A DNA stretch of 40,943 nucleotides from DATKPE01 sp035524335. GTDB lineage: Bacteria; Bacteroidota; Ignavibacteria; UBA10030; SZUA-254. How positions within the stretch are numbered: position 1 is the first letter of the stretch; every line of letters begins with the position of its first letter. The notes beneath the pieces were generated by a model, which saw nothing but the letters and a program-made list of their open reading frames with translations, ran no database searches and had not been told where the DNA came from. Positions 8,269-16,189 of the stretch are shown here, piece by piece. Where the stretch lies: the NCBI GenBank assembly GCA_035524335.1, contig DATKPE010000045.1:1-40943 (forward strand), read 5' to 3'. The translations under genes and the position numbers were made by a program.

Positions 8269-9597
8269 TCATTTTCTTCCCGTGGCGATAATGGCCTTTG
8301 ACTCACTACCCCCGACTGCTATTACAAGGTGTTGGACAACCGAAATCCCCGAATAACTCCCGTTAGTTAGCCCTGTTTGTGCCTTGTAACTTTTCCAACT
8401 ATTTCCATTCCAGTGCAAACATTCACCAAATGCTCCAGCGATAAATACGTCATTCAACCCACTACCTCTGATCTTTGTCAGTCCAAATCTTGTAATATCA
8501 AAAGGTCCATTTGACCAGGTACTGTCACTAATGGATGTTTTTTCATACACACCATCTCCGATTACGTAGTAGTGTCTCTCTGGGATAAACCAGATACTGA
8601 ATAACTGCTCGAGTGGACCAATGGGAGATGTTGATATTGATGTAACAACGCCGCTTTTCACCGAAAGAAGGGCTCGATCCGGCGGATATTCTTGTACTCC
8701 TACTACATATATCTCCAAATTTCCTGATTTGCTCTCTGCTCCAAAAATATCCTGAAAATGAAACACAGTCCCGCTCTCGATTTTCTGCCATTTTTGCCCA
8801 TCGTAATGCCCAATAGATCCATTAGTGCCGACTATGTATAAATCCGACGAGCTTGTTCCCCATATTTTGTTTATGTAACCGTTAAAAATTCCTTGGACAT
8901 TGAAAGCACGCCAACTCGATCCATCCCAATGATATGGCGCGGAGCTACCAACCCAAATATCGTGACCGGAAAAGGCGTATACAGCCCCTAAGGGTACATA
9001 GGTGATGGACTGCATGAACCACTGCTTACCATCCCACTTCACGAAATTGTAGGGATCAATGTTAAACTGTCCGGTGGAATCCTTTTTATAAATTTCGCCG
9101 ACCGCATATGCCTCGGTATCAGAAAGAATTGCAACATCCCAAAGGGTGCTTGAATTACCATCACCAAGTGTATCCACTTTCCATATAATGTTGTGTGTTG
9201 TCGTGTCCATCGTTGTTACTGTGAGCACCAACCGTTCGGTTATTATTTGTCGACCAAGATTCTTTTCCGCCAGTGCTGTATATACATATTGGTGTTTAGG
9301 AAGAAGGGAAAGATCATCCCGGATAATCGTGTCGGGTAGGAGAAAATTGGACTCATTCACCTGGAGATGAAATATCGTGTCAGACCTATCATTCCTAGTA
9401 ATAGATAATGACTGGTAAAGAGGTGACGAAGGATATTTCAACCTTAACCAAATCTCTTTAACACCAATATCTTCGATGGTAAAATTCCAAGATATAATTC
9501 CGCTGGGGGGTTGTGGGGGATTATCTTTACACGCGAAGCCACCAAGGACTAGAGCAATCAATATTGTAAAACTAGCGAATGTATTCTTCACCACCAC
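8269..9597 (-). CDS. Putative lipoprotein with beta-propeller-like WDGxxW repeats, 442 aa
   Basis: The start is one of three consecutive GTG codons (9597, 9594, 9591) behind GGAGG at 9602-9606; spacing favours the second or third. The N-terminus has a hydrophobic stretch (FTILIALVLGGFAC) and then KDNPPQPP, fitting a lipoprotein, though the lipobox residue before the Ala is Phe. A beta-sandwich-like region spans about 35-125. The rest contains regularly spaced copies of a KWDGKQW / HWDGSSW / HYDGQKW / HWNGNSW motif alternating with 'DIWVGSS', 'DLYIVGTNG' and 'DVFIAGAFG', a pattern of propeller-type repeat proteins that are abundant in Ignavibacteria. No enzymatic residues are recognisable. Probably anchored in the outer membrane or periplasm. 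Confidence 0.7.
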   Translation of the reverse strand: MVVKNTFASFTILIALVLGGFACKDNPPQPPSGIISWNFTIEDIGVKEIWLRLKYPSSPLYQSLSITRNDRSDTIFHLQVNESNFLLPDTIIRDDLSLLPKHQYVYTALAEKNLGRQIITERLVLTVTTMDTTTHNIIWKVDTLGDGNSSTLWDVAILSDTEAYAVGEIYKKDSTGQFNIDPYNFVKWDGKQWFMQSITYVPLGAVYAFSGHDIWVGSSAPYHWDGSSWRAFNVQGIFNGYINKIWGTSSSDLYIVGTNGSIGHYDGQKWQKIESGTVFHFQDIFGAESKSGNLEIYVVGVQEYPPDRALLSVKSGVVTSISTSPIGPLEQLFSIWFIPERHYYVIGDGVYEKTSISDSTWSNGPFDITRFGLTKIRGSGLNDVFIAGAFGECLHWNGNSWKSYKAQTGLTNGSYSGISVVQHLVIAVGGSESKAIIATGRK

Positions 9598-9830
9598 TTT
9601 ACCTCCAGAGAGTCAATTCCGGGCCATTGACCATTATTGTATCACCTTTGCTTGATAAACGTGGATAAGAAACTTGGCCAAGGAATATTATCGAAAGCGA
9701 AGAACAAAGGCGAGGGTACATCACAAACGGACTCCCGCGCCGTCTGATTACTGGCAATCTATGAAACGACACTTCGATTGTCAAGCAATATTTCCGAAAC
9801 TGGCATATTTATTTACAAGCCGCTTGCATA

Positions 9831-10013
9831 TCAAACCTTCCGCTCAAAATTCTCAAGTTCGTTCATCTCCTTCAACACCTCCATCTCCTGGTCATTCCCT
9901 TTCACAGGCTCCGCACCCTCATCCAGTGTATCCCGATTCAGCGACTCAAGGATATTATCCCTGAGCCGCTTATCGTTCAGCTTTGCCAATATTCGTTTCG
10001 CTTTTTTACTCAT
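9831..10013 (-). CDS. Small basic/acidic protein, 60 aa, paralogue of 11799-11975
   Basis: Opens MSKKAKRILAKLNDKRLRDN, then ILESLNRDTLDEGAEP and an acidic C-terminal half. About 70% identical to the 58 aa protein at 11799-11975 by eye, with conserved start and length. TTCAGGAGATAATGC before the ATG provides a good ribosome site. The basic N-terminus, predicted as helical, and acidic tail would fit a small DNA- or RNA-binding regulator or an antitoxin-like protein, but no toxin partner is adjacent. The upstream TCTGTGGAAATACGGGAACA resembles part of the leader repeat at 11985-12010. Function unknown. Confidence 0.6.
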   Translation of the reverse strand: MSKKAKRILAKLNDKRLRDNILESLNRDTLDEGAEPVKGNDQEMEVLKEMNELENFERKV

Positions 10014-10096
10014 GCATTATCTCCTGAATCTTCTGTGGAAATACGGGAACATTTCTGCTTTCGAGTGAGTATATTCTGTATAAAAAGAAGAAAAAC

Positions 10097-11749
10097 ATGC
10101 ACCGACATCACCTCACTATCGCCGGAATATGTACCTTGTCGATTTTATCATTGGCGGGCTGTATTCATTTAAATCGGAATAATGGGAGAATTTACGGTGT
10201 ACCCATTGAATGTGCTCCATTATCTGAACTTCCTTCCAACATTCCGGTGCCTTCTGACACATTTTCCTTTTTTGCTGATTTCGACCATCAGTTTACTCTC
10301 CCACACTCAGATTCATTGATGCGGTACATAAAGGTTTATTTTATAAACACATCTCCGCACGATAAATTACTATTGGGTGAAATTGGAAATCTCAATCTCG
10401 AGACTAAAACTATTTCGGGCAATTGGGAAAGAGTTTTTCCCTATTCATTTTTCCTGTCAGAATATCCCTCGTACATTAAAATTCCAGCTGGACAATATTA
10501 TTCGATGAATGCGCCCTATCTTTCCAGAGGCTCACCACATCTTGTTCGGTACACCATCATTACCGGTAAAGAATACATACCCCCGTCCAACGAAGGCACT
10601 GAATATTTTTCAGATTCGATGCTCGAATTCGCCCGATACGATGATTTCGCAATTGCCAAGGGAGACAGCTTATTTTTGTTGGGAATAATCAAAGAACGGA
10701 AAAAGTTTCCCGAGAATTATCTCAAAGATTACTTCCAACGTTCCCATATTCCCACAATTGAGGTATACCGATCACCCGTATCGCCTGCAATAAGGCAACT
10801 CGCCGAACATTATCCGGGCAAAGGTACATTGCAATTGATTCAAGAAGTGCTTGGAGATAGTACCGAACCGATCGAAGATAGGGCGAGTGCAGCATATGCG
10901 ATTGGAGAACTTTACTATCACGGGCTCCGCGATTCGAGCAGCATATTATTCATATGTGACATTCTTCGTCAAAATAACCTACCAACCAATCTACTTGACA
11001 GGTTATTCGGATCTCTGGCTATATTGTCACAGTCAGACGCCGCCAAGATCGCAGCTTACATTTTGCAGTACGGCACACAGAACAATGTGGCCCAAATGTG
11101 GAATACGTTGTCCCGCAGCGTGGGGTTCAATGGGCCGATGACAAAAGATTCATCGCTTTTTTACGTAGTGAGATCTCATCGATATGATTTCTCATCCAAC
11201 GTTTTTGATCGTATCATATGGTGTTACGCATTTTATAAATCACCTGATCTGCACGACTATCTCTTGTCGTTGTGGAATAATCACGAGGTATCACCGTCCT
11301 ACCGGGAAACTGCCCGCGAACGTTTTTTGATTTGTTTCCCCAACCCGATTATCGCGCCATCTCTCTCTATTATCGATACCATCATATCCCAAGGAGGTGA
11401 TCTCCATTTGCGCTTTACGATGAGAAATATTGCCGCATGGTCGGTAGGCTTCAATTCCGATTCTATTTCTCATTTTCTAAGACTGAGATTGGCCATCGAT
11501 GAGAGAACAGCAAAAAAAGAACAATTACCATTTACAATCGACAGTGGTGGAACGGCGGGATACCAGAAACTATCTCCCGGGGGCCAATGGAGTGTCATTA
11601 TTGGTGTTGATATCAGCAAACGATTACCTGCTCGACATCCGGGGAAGGTCCAACTCTCAGTCGCAGAGAGTGAACTTCAAATACCCGGAATTCATGATTT
11701 ACCGATCACAAATTTCACCCACCCATATTATTCCATTATCTCCTATTAA
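10097..11749 (+). CDS. Lipoprotein of unknown function, 550 aa
   Basis: MHRHHLTIAGICTLSILSLAGC is a clear lipoprotein signal with lipobox LAGC, so the mature protein is membrane-anchored. The N-terminal half is beta-rich. The middle (about 235-400) is helical, with HEAT-like pairs ('TLQLIQEVLGD', 'RASAAYAIGELYYHGL', 'LLDRLFGSLAILSQSDAAKIAAYIL'). The C-terminal part (about 440-545) looks like an immunoglobulin-like beta domain ending at Tyr. No catalytic motif seen. AAGAAGAAAAAC precedes ATG 10097. It is divergent from the 60 aa gene, with which it shares an 83-bp intergenic region. Low GC, within the island. Role not predictable. Confidence 0.7.
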   Translation: MHRHHLTIAGICTLSILSLAGCIHLNRNNGRIYGVPIECAPLSELPSNIPVPSDTFSFFADFDHQFTLPHSDSLMRYIKVYFINTSPHDKLLLGEIGNLNLETKTISGNWERVFPYSFFLSEYPSYIKIPAGQYYSMNAPYLSRGSPHLVRYTIITGKEYIPPSNEGTEYFSDSMLEFARYDDFAIAKGDSLFLLGIIKERKKFPENYLKDYFQRSHIPTIEVYRSPVSPAIRQLAEHYPGKGTLQLIQEVLGDSTEPIEDRASAAYAIGELYYHGLRDSSSILFICDILRQNNLPTNLLDRLFGSLAILSQSDAAKIAAYILQYGTQNNVAQMWNTLSRSVGFNGPMTKDSSLFYVVRSHRYDFSSNVFDRIIWCYAFYKSPDLHDYLLSLWNNHEVSPSYRETARERFLICFPNPIIAPSLSIIDTIISQGGDLHLRFTMRNIAAWSVGFNSDSISHFLRLRLAIDERTAKKEQLPFTIDSGGTAGYQKLSPGGQWSVIIGVDISKRLPARHPGKVQLSVAESELQIPGIHDLPITNFTHPYYSIISY

Positions 11750-11798
11750 TCGATCGCCACAACTTACATATCCTCTCGTTCTTTTGGTTGGCATCAAG

Positions 11799-11975
11799 TC
11801 ATATTTCCCTGAAGTCCTCGAATTCATTCATTTCTTTCAACACCTTCACTTCCTGCTCTCCTCCAGCCACAGGCTCCGCCTCATCCAATGTATCCCGATT
11901 CAGCGACTCAAGGATATTATCCCTGAGCCGCTTATCGTTCAGCTTTGCTAGTATTCGTTTTACCTTTTTACTCAT
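11799..11975 (-). CDS. Small basic/acidic protein, 58 aa, paralogue of 9831-10013
   Basis: Opens MSKKVKRILAKLNDKRLRDN, then ILESLNRDTLDEAEP, then an acidic half ending FREI. Frame runs from ATG 11975 to TGA 11799-11801. GAAGAAGGTGG precedes the start. Two copies of the same small frame, with a conserved N-terminal 35 residues and more variable tails, argue that both are real genes. It overlaps nothing, lying 49 bp beyond the end of the convergent lipoprotein gene. The upstream leader 11976-12145 is repeated at 7723-7890. Confidence 0.6.
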   Translation of the reverse strand: MSKKVKRILAKLNDKRLRDNILESLNRDTLDEAEPVAGGEQEVKVLKEMNEFEDFREI

Positions 11976-12145
11976 GCCGCCACCTTCTTCCCTTTTCCGT
12001 GGAGAACTATGACAATTTCCTGCTTCTTCTCACAATTTGTAATGTTGTACGGGAACCAAAAAAATAAAAGGCCCAAAGCCCAGGAAATATCCGGAAGACA
12101 CTTCTTTTATTTTTTACGGTTCCCTCTTCCCTCAATTATAGGTGG
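11976..12145. repeat. Leader repeat, copy B (upstream of the 58 aa gene)
   Basis: Direct-orientation near copy of 7723-7890. On the minus strand it reads toward the ATG at 11975. The best conserved blocks are the distal AAAAGAAGTGTCTTCCGGAT block, a central GGGCTTTGGGC segment and the proximal AGTTCTCCACGGAAAA block. Conservation of non-coding sequence over 170 bp suggests regulatory use. Confidence 0.7.
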
Positions 12146-12231
12146 ATGCCCGTGTTAATTTTGAATAGCTTTTTGGTTTCAAATCTTGTGTGAGATCCAA
12201 AATAACAAAGTCCAAAAGCCACTCTTTAATT

Positions 12232-12266
12232 TTGTTACACTTGTTACGCATGTTACGCGTATTTCA
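12232..12266 (+). repeat. 9-bp-period triple repeat (TTGTTACRC)
   Basis: TTGTTACAC, TTGTTACGC and ATGTTACGC stand head to tail at 12232, 12241 and 12250, followed by GTATTTCACA. A second array of the same period and the same GTATTTTACA-type tail lies at 13003. Could be protein-binding iterons, or the trace of a lost coding repeat. Confidence 0.6.
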
Positions 12267-12357
12267 CATACTCTACTCCTTCATAATAACGTGACTTGTG
12301 TGTAACCAAAATTTAGTATATTCCTGCGCCACTCTATTCTGGAAAAGGAGCATTCAA

Positions 12358-12951
12358 ACGAAAACATCATTGGGATTGATTTCAGCTTTCTGCCTTTTCA
12401 TGGCAGGGTGCGTATCTGTTCAATCTGCCGTGGATAAGGAGTTCCATAAAACAATCTCTAAGATTTACATTGTCGTCTACAGTTCGGATGATATGACCGG
12501 CTTCTTTCATGATCTCGGAGTCGGTCTAGAGTCCGGTCTCCGGAATGTCGGCATCCAAAGCCGTGTGGCGGAACTTGGGCCGCTTTCGCTTGTAGGACCA
12601 AAAGATATCGAGCAGGCAGCGGACTCATTAGGTGCGGAGGTAATTTTAACGGCCGGAGGCCAATCGACAGAGGCCAATCGGGCTCCTACCTTTGTACCGA
12701 ACCCCGCAGGAGTCGGTGGAGGATATTATACGCCTGGTGGATCGTATAAGAATGGAAGTAAAATGCAACTCGCGATGTACGAGGCACATGGAACCAAGCC
12801 AATTTGGAAGGCCACAGTATCGATCAATACTGTTGGATTTGGGACCGGGAGCGGTTCTCAGGCCGCTCGCAATATTATTGAACAGATGCAGAAGGACGAG
12901 CTGATTCCCACCACCTTAACCCCGGTGGACACCACTAAGGAAGGCCATTAA
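12358..12951 (+). CDS. Lipoprotein, 197 aa, apparently starting at ACG
   Basis: AAGGAG (12345-12350) lies 7 bases before ACG AAA ACA TCA. Read with the ACG as Met this gives MKTSLGLISAFCLFMAGC, an excellent lipoprotein signal. No ATG exists before the lipobox: an upstream in-frame GTG at 12298 would put 20 unsuited residues in front and has no ribosome site, and a TTG at 12370 is too far from the AAGGAG. The body (KIYIVVYSSDDMTGFF...) alternates strands and helices and ends in a soluble region; a Gly/Tyr-rich segment (GVGGGYYTPGGSYKNG) lies in the middle. Family not recognised. Either a rare ACG start or an ATG-to-ACG mutation that has nearly silenced the gene. Confidence 0.6.
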   Translation, partial: TKTSLGLISAFCLFMAGCVSVQSAVDKEFHKTISKIYIVVYSSDDMTGFFHDLGVGLESGLRNVGIQSRVAELGPLSLVGPKDIEQAADSLGAEVILTAGGQSTEANRAPTFVPNPAGVGGGYYTPGGSYKNGSKMQLAMYEAHGTKPIWKATVSINTVGFGTGSGSQAARNIIEQMQKDELIPTTLTPVDTTKEGH

Positions 12952-13002
12952 TTTTGTTTTCGGTTTTTGGCGGGAGCCATAATCATAATGCTACAACCCT
13001 GA

Positions 13003-13170
13003 TGTGTCCTGTGTGTCAGGTGTGTCCGGTGTATTTTACAACTCTTATATATTTTCTTTCTTAATTGAAAAAAAGAGGTGGACAGTGTGGACACTTTGAG
13101 CATTATAGATCGTTTTAAGAGATTTTAGTGTCCACTCGTTGATTCCGGAAATGGCACGGTGGACAGTGAG
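13003..13170. repeat. Cluster of TGTCC/GGACA elements, partly 9-bp periodic
   Basis: TGTGTCCTG, TGTGTCAGG and TGTGTCCGG are head to tail at 13003, 13012 and 13021. GTGGACAGT and GTGGACACT, the opposite orientation of the same core, are head to tail at 13078 and 13087. Single copies lie at 13129 (TGTCC) and 13161 (GGACA). This cluster stops about 75 bp left of the right att copy, the usual distance of integrase arm-type sites. Confidence 0.5.
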
Positions 13171-13242
13171 AGGCGGTTGTGCCATGACCAACTTCTTATT
13201 ATATTCGAAACAGGAAACGCTCAACCCGGAATGTGATTGCCA

Positions 13243-13280
13243 AAGCTGAACGTCGCGGGTTCGATCCCCGTCTCCCGCTC
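13243..13280 (+). repeat. att site, right copy (displaced 3' end of tRNA-Gly)
   Basis: Identical over 38 bp to 718-755, but preceded by GTGATTGCCA instead of the tRNA 5' half, so it cannot form a tRNA. This marks the right boundary of the integrated island. The bases after it (CTGATCC) should be the original downstream neighbour of the tRNA. Confidence 0.75.
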
Positions 13281-13480
13281 CTGATCCCAGGATACGGGGG
13301 TCATAACCTAACCAACCGGGAAGCAATTTCCATACAAACACACCCGGTCTCAATCAATAATGATAGTCGGATCAGCATGTTTGTATTTCCTCCCTCACAA
13401 TCCAAATAGCCGATGAATTGAATTTTACCTTCCGTGGTTGAAATCTTCTGATTCAATAACATTTTTCACGGATGGGGACC

Positions 13481-14788
13481 ATGAAATTCATCGCGCTTAT
13501 CCTTTTTGTCTTATCTTTTACATCCCGTGTTTTTAACCAGGTAGAATTCGGATATCCATCATTAGATGTACCGATGTCACCCGATGGCAATGGCATGGCC
13601 GGCATCGACGGGACCCTCTCATCGGATAATCCGCTGGCGATATTCTCCAATCCTGCTCAGCTCGGTATCTCCAGCATCAATCCCGCTCTCAGAGTTTCAG
13701 CACTTTCGTCGTTTCACAAGCCAAGCGATTTATTGCTCGACTATTGGTTATTGCCGGGCGGAGGATTCACCCGAAATGCCGTCGCCGCCGCTCTAGGATT
13801 AAATCTCAATGAATATATATCATCACCTGCCCGTCTCAGCGCAGGCATTGGATATGAACACAGCAGTTTTACAATGGGGACCTTCCGGTTCATAAATGAA
13901 ACGCCTGTCGAACCTGAGATATCAACGAATGAATATTCAAACAATTATTCCATCGGTTTCGGTGCGGAATATTACGTAAAACTCGGGATTGGATTTACAT
14001 ATAAATATATTGGCGGTTTGAATTCAGTCTATTTTAATGAAATCTTTTCACGTACCATTGAAACGAACACATCCGCCTGTGATATTGGAATTATGATTAA
14101 TATTCCGGTGACGGAAATCATTGATAAAACCGTCGGATATAAGCCGATGATTTCTGACAACATTACCCCAACCATCGATATCGGAACGGGATATGCCGAG
14201 AGAAACATCGGCGGTCAAGTGCAAAATAATGGGTGGATTATGGATGCCCTATTGCCGAGGAGCGCATTATGTGGGGTGAGCGTTGCATTTGGCTTAGAAC
14301 ATAAGGGAGTGTCTGATAATCTTAAAATTATAAACTGTACTCTTGCGCATGAAGCTGAGGATATGCTCATTGTGTTGATCCCTGAAGTAAATGATTCATT
14401 AGGGAACGAAATATCTCCGGAAACATATCGCTATGCCTCGGGACTGGGTACAATTCGATTTTTACAGGATGTTATTTTAGGAAACGGAAATAACCATGCG
14501 ACTCTTCGGAAAGGATGGCAGATAGACCTCTGCGAAGCTCTTGTCATCCGTGGCGGTTCAGTTGTCGGCCATGATATCGGATATCTCACATTCGGCTATG
14601 GCTTCCGGCTTTCCGGGCTTCTAAAAACACTCGAACGTATTTCACCTGCTATTTCCTCGACAGGGGTTGTCTCATTCTTTATGAATCATATTGATTTGCG
14701 ATATGATCATTCATCCAACAGATTTGACGACTGGTACGATCTGAACAATGATGCAACGTACGACTCGTGGATGATCGTGCTCAAATAG
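13481..14788 (+). CDS. PorV/UPF0164-like outer-membrane protein, 435 aa
   Basis: ATG 13481 is preceded by GGGGA at the right distance; an ATG three codons earlier (13472) has none. The signal MKFIALILFVLSFTSRVFNQ is followed by 'MSPDGNGMAGIDGTLSSDNPLAIFSNPAQLG', the short N-terminal motif with NPAxLG that is typical of PorV/PorQ and FadL-like barrel proteins of the FCB group. Barrel strands follow ('ARLSAGIGYEH', 'YSIGFGAEYYVKLGIGFTYKYIGG', 'GYLTFGYGFRLSG'). PorV shuttles T9SS cargo to its anchoring machinery, and T9SS cargo genes lie nearby, but the link is only positional. Low GC compared with everything to its right. Confidence 0.55.
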   Translation: MKFIALILFVLSFTSRVFNQVEFGYPSLDVPMSPDGNGMAGIDGTLSSDNPLAIFSNPAQLGISSINPALRVSALSSFHKPSDLLLDYWLLPGGGFTRNAVAAALGLNLNEYISSPARLSAGIGYEHSSFTMGTFRFINETPVEPEISTNEYSNNYSIGFGAEYYVKLGIGFTYKYIGGLNSVYFNEIFSRTIETNTSACDIGIMINIPVTEIIDKTVGYKPMISDNITPTIDIGTGYAERNIGGQVQNNGWIMDALLPRSALCGVSVAFGLEHKGVSDNLKIINCTLAHEAEDMLIVLIPEVNDSLGNEISPETYRYASGLGTIRFLQDVILGNGNNHATLRKGWQIDLCEALVIRGGSVVGHDIGYLTFGYGFRLSGLLKTLERISPAISSTGVVSFFMNHIDLRYDHSSNRFDDWYDLNNDATYDSWMIVLK

Positions 14789-14930
14789 ATTTTCACGGCC
14801 ATCATTGTCGTTCCCAGACTGACCTTGCACCACGATATTCTATTACTTACATTTTTTAAGATGAGATGACCACATCGCCAACCAGAAATGTATTTGCACA
14901 CCACGGGAAGTGAGATCAAACCGGAGCGTT

Positions 14931-15500
14931 ATGGCAAAGAAAACCGTTCATGAACTGTCCCCCGGCCGGATCGTCGAACTCCTCGAGATACTGAAGACGC
15001 GTTTCGAGAAACATCCGGAGCGCCATACGGGCATCCAGTGGACAAAGGTGCAGGCGCGTCTGAAAGCCCGGACCGAACAACTCCAGGCGCTCTCCGAAAT
15101 GGAACGGACCGGCGGAGAGCCCGATGTTGTCGCCTGCGATCCGAAGTCGGGAGCGTTCATCTTTTTCGACTGTTCGGTGGAAAGCCCTTCCGGCCGCAGA
15201 AGCCTCTGTTACGACCGCGAAGCTCAGACGGGACGGAAATCCTTCGCCCCGAAAAATAACGCCGTCGACCTCGCCGACGCCATCGGCATCGAGCTCCTCA
15301 CCGAAGAACAGTACCGGTATCTGCAGTCGCTCGGAACGTTCGACACGAAAACCTCAAGTTGGCTGAAAACGCCCGTCGCGATCAGAAAACTCGGCGGCGC
15401 TATCTTCGCCGATCGCCGGTACGACACCGTCTTCGTCTATCACAACGGCGCACCTTCGTACTATGGCGGCAGGGGTTTCCGCGGATCGATCGCCGTCTGA
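14931..15500 (+). CDS. DUF4256 family protein, 189 aa
   Basis: Matches DUF4256 across its length: 'ELLEILKTRFEKHPERHTGI', 'MERTGGEPDVVACD', 'FFDCSVESPSGRRSLCYDRE', 'IELLTEEQYRYLQSLGTFDT', 'LGGAIFADRRYDTVFVYHNG', 'YYGGRGFRGSI'. The strong conservation of Cys, Arg, His and Tyr residues suggests an enzyme, but no activity is known to me. Start at ATG 14931 behind GGAG (14922-14925) is preferred to the GTG seven codons upstream. It is cytoplasmic, with no signal peptide. High GC from here on: this is the beginning of the backbone region. Confidence 0.85.
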   Translation: MAKKTVHELSPGRIVELLEILKTRFEKHPERHTGIQWTKVQARLKARTEQLQALSEMERTGGEPDVVACDPKSGAFIFFDCSVESPSGRRSLCYDREAQTGRKSFAPKNNAVDLADAIGIELLTEEQYRYLQSLGTFDTKTSSWLKTPVAIRKLGGAIFADRRYDTVFVYHNGAPSYYGGRGFRGSIAV

Positions 15501-15723
15501 TTCCCGCCCGCATCACCACCAAACCCGCTTTCCCGTTTTCCGCACCCCGAAATCCCACCCCGTCCCCATCTCCTTCACCTGAGGTCATCCGGAAGAGCAT
15601 ACGGCAGGGAAAGAGAGGATTTGACGGTGGGGGGAAAAATCGGCACATTTACCCGATAAGAATTCCGGCCGGCCGGCGGGGCCTGCAGTCGGAACATGTG
15701 TCACAGAATTGTGAGAGAGGTGT
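15501..15723. other. Intergenic region between DUF4256 and doxX-like genes
   Basis: Short pyrimidine-rich spacer without a gene. GAGAGAGGTGT directly before ATG 15724 serves as ribosome site. Confidence 0.3.
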
Positions 15724-16164
15724 ATGATGCAGAGAGACATTTCCCGCGCAGTACCGCTGATCCGCCTGATGGTCGGTTCGGTCTTCCTCGCCGAGGGCAT
15801 TCAGAAATTTCTCTACGCCGATGCGCTCGGCGCCGGACGATTCGCCAGGATCGGCATCCCCTCGCCCGAGCTTATGGCGCCCTTCGTCGGCGTCGTGGAA
15901 ATCCTCTTCGGCTCCCTCCTCATCATCGGCTTCCTGACCCGCCTCGCTTCGCTTCCGCTCCTGCTGAACATTCTCACGGCCATCATCCTTACCAAGGTGC
16001 CGTTTCTGATGAAGAACGGAGTCTGGCCCGCTGTGCATGAATCGCGCGTCGATTATTGCATGGTGCTCGGCCTGCTGTTCCTCCTTGTTTCCGGCGGCGG
16101 CTCCTGGTCCGTCGATAGTCGCCTGAACGCGGGGAAACACGGCACCGGCTCCGCAGACCGCTAA
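15724..16164 (+). CDS. DoxX family membrane protein, 146 aa
   Basis: Four hydrophobic segments in the DoxX arrangement: about 10-28 (LIRLMVGSVFLAEGIQKFLY), 48-68 (APFVGVVEILFGSLLIIGFL), 70-90 and 108-126 (VDYCMVLGLLFLLVSGG). 'RLMVGSVFLAEGIQKFLY' and 'PFVGVVEILFGSLL' are family signatures. DoxX-like proteins sit in the inner membrane; functions range from thiosulfate:quinone oxidoreductase subunits to poorly defined redox/stress roles. No partner subunit is adjacent, so the role stays open. The gene converges on the peptidase gene; ends are 25 bp apart. Confidence 0.85.
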   Translation: MMQRDISRAVPLIRLMVGSVFLAEGIQKFLYADALGAGRFARIGIPSPELMAPFVGVVEILFGSLLIIGFLTRLASLPLLLNILTAIILTKVPFLMKNGVWPAVHESRVDYCMVLGLLFLLVSGGGSWSVDSRLNAGKHGTGSADR

Positions 16165-16189
16165 ACAGAACCGCTGGAAGAGACGGGGG

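Larger units (their letters stand above)
12952..13480. other. Right end of the island: repeat cluster, att copy, no gene
   Basis: No supportable gene. 13003-13170 holds seven TGTC(C/A)/GGACA elements in both orientations, 13243-13280 is the second tRNA-Gly 3' copy, and 13281-13480 is ordinary flanking sequence leading to the PorV-like gene. Confidence 0.5.

Noticed and set aside
12232..13029. 9-bp repeat arrays as a CRISPR
   Set aside because: Units follow without spacers and are far too short; no cas gene is present.
13045..13353. Minus-strand frame with 'GDGDRTRDVQL'
   Set aside because: This string is the usual mistranslation of a tRNA 3' half read in antisense. It lies over the att copy and the repeat cluster, not a gene.
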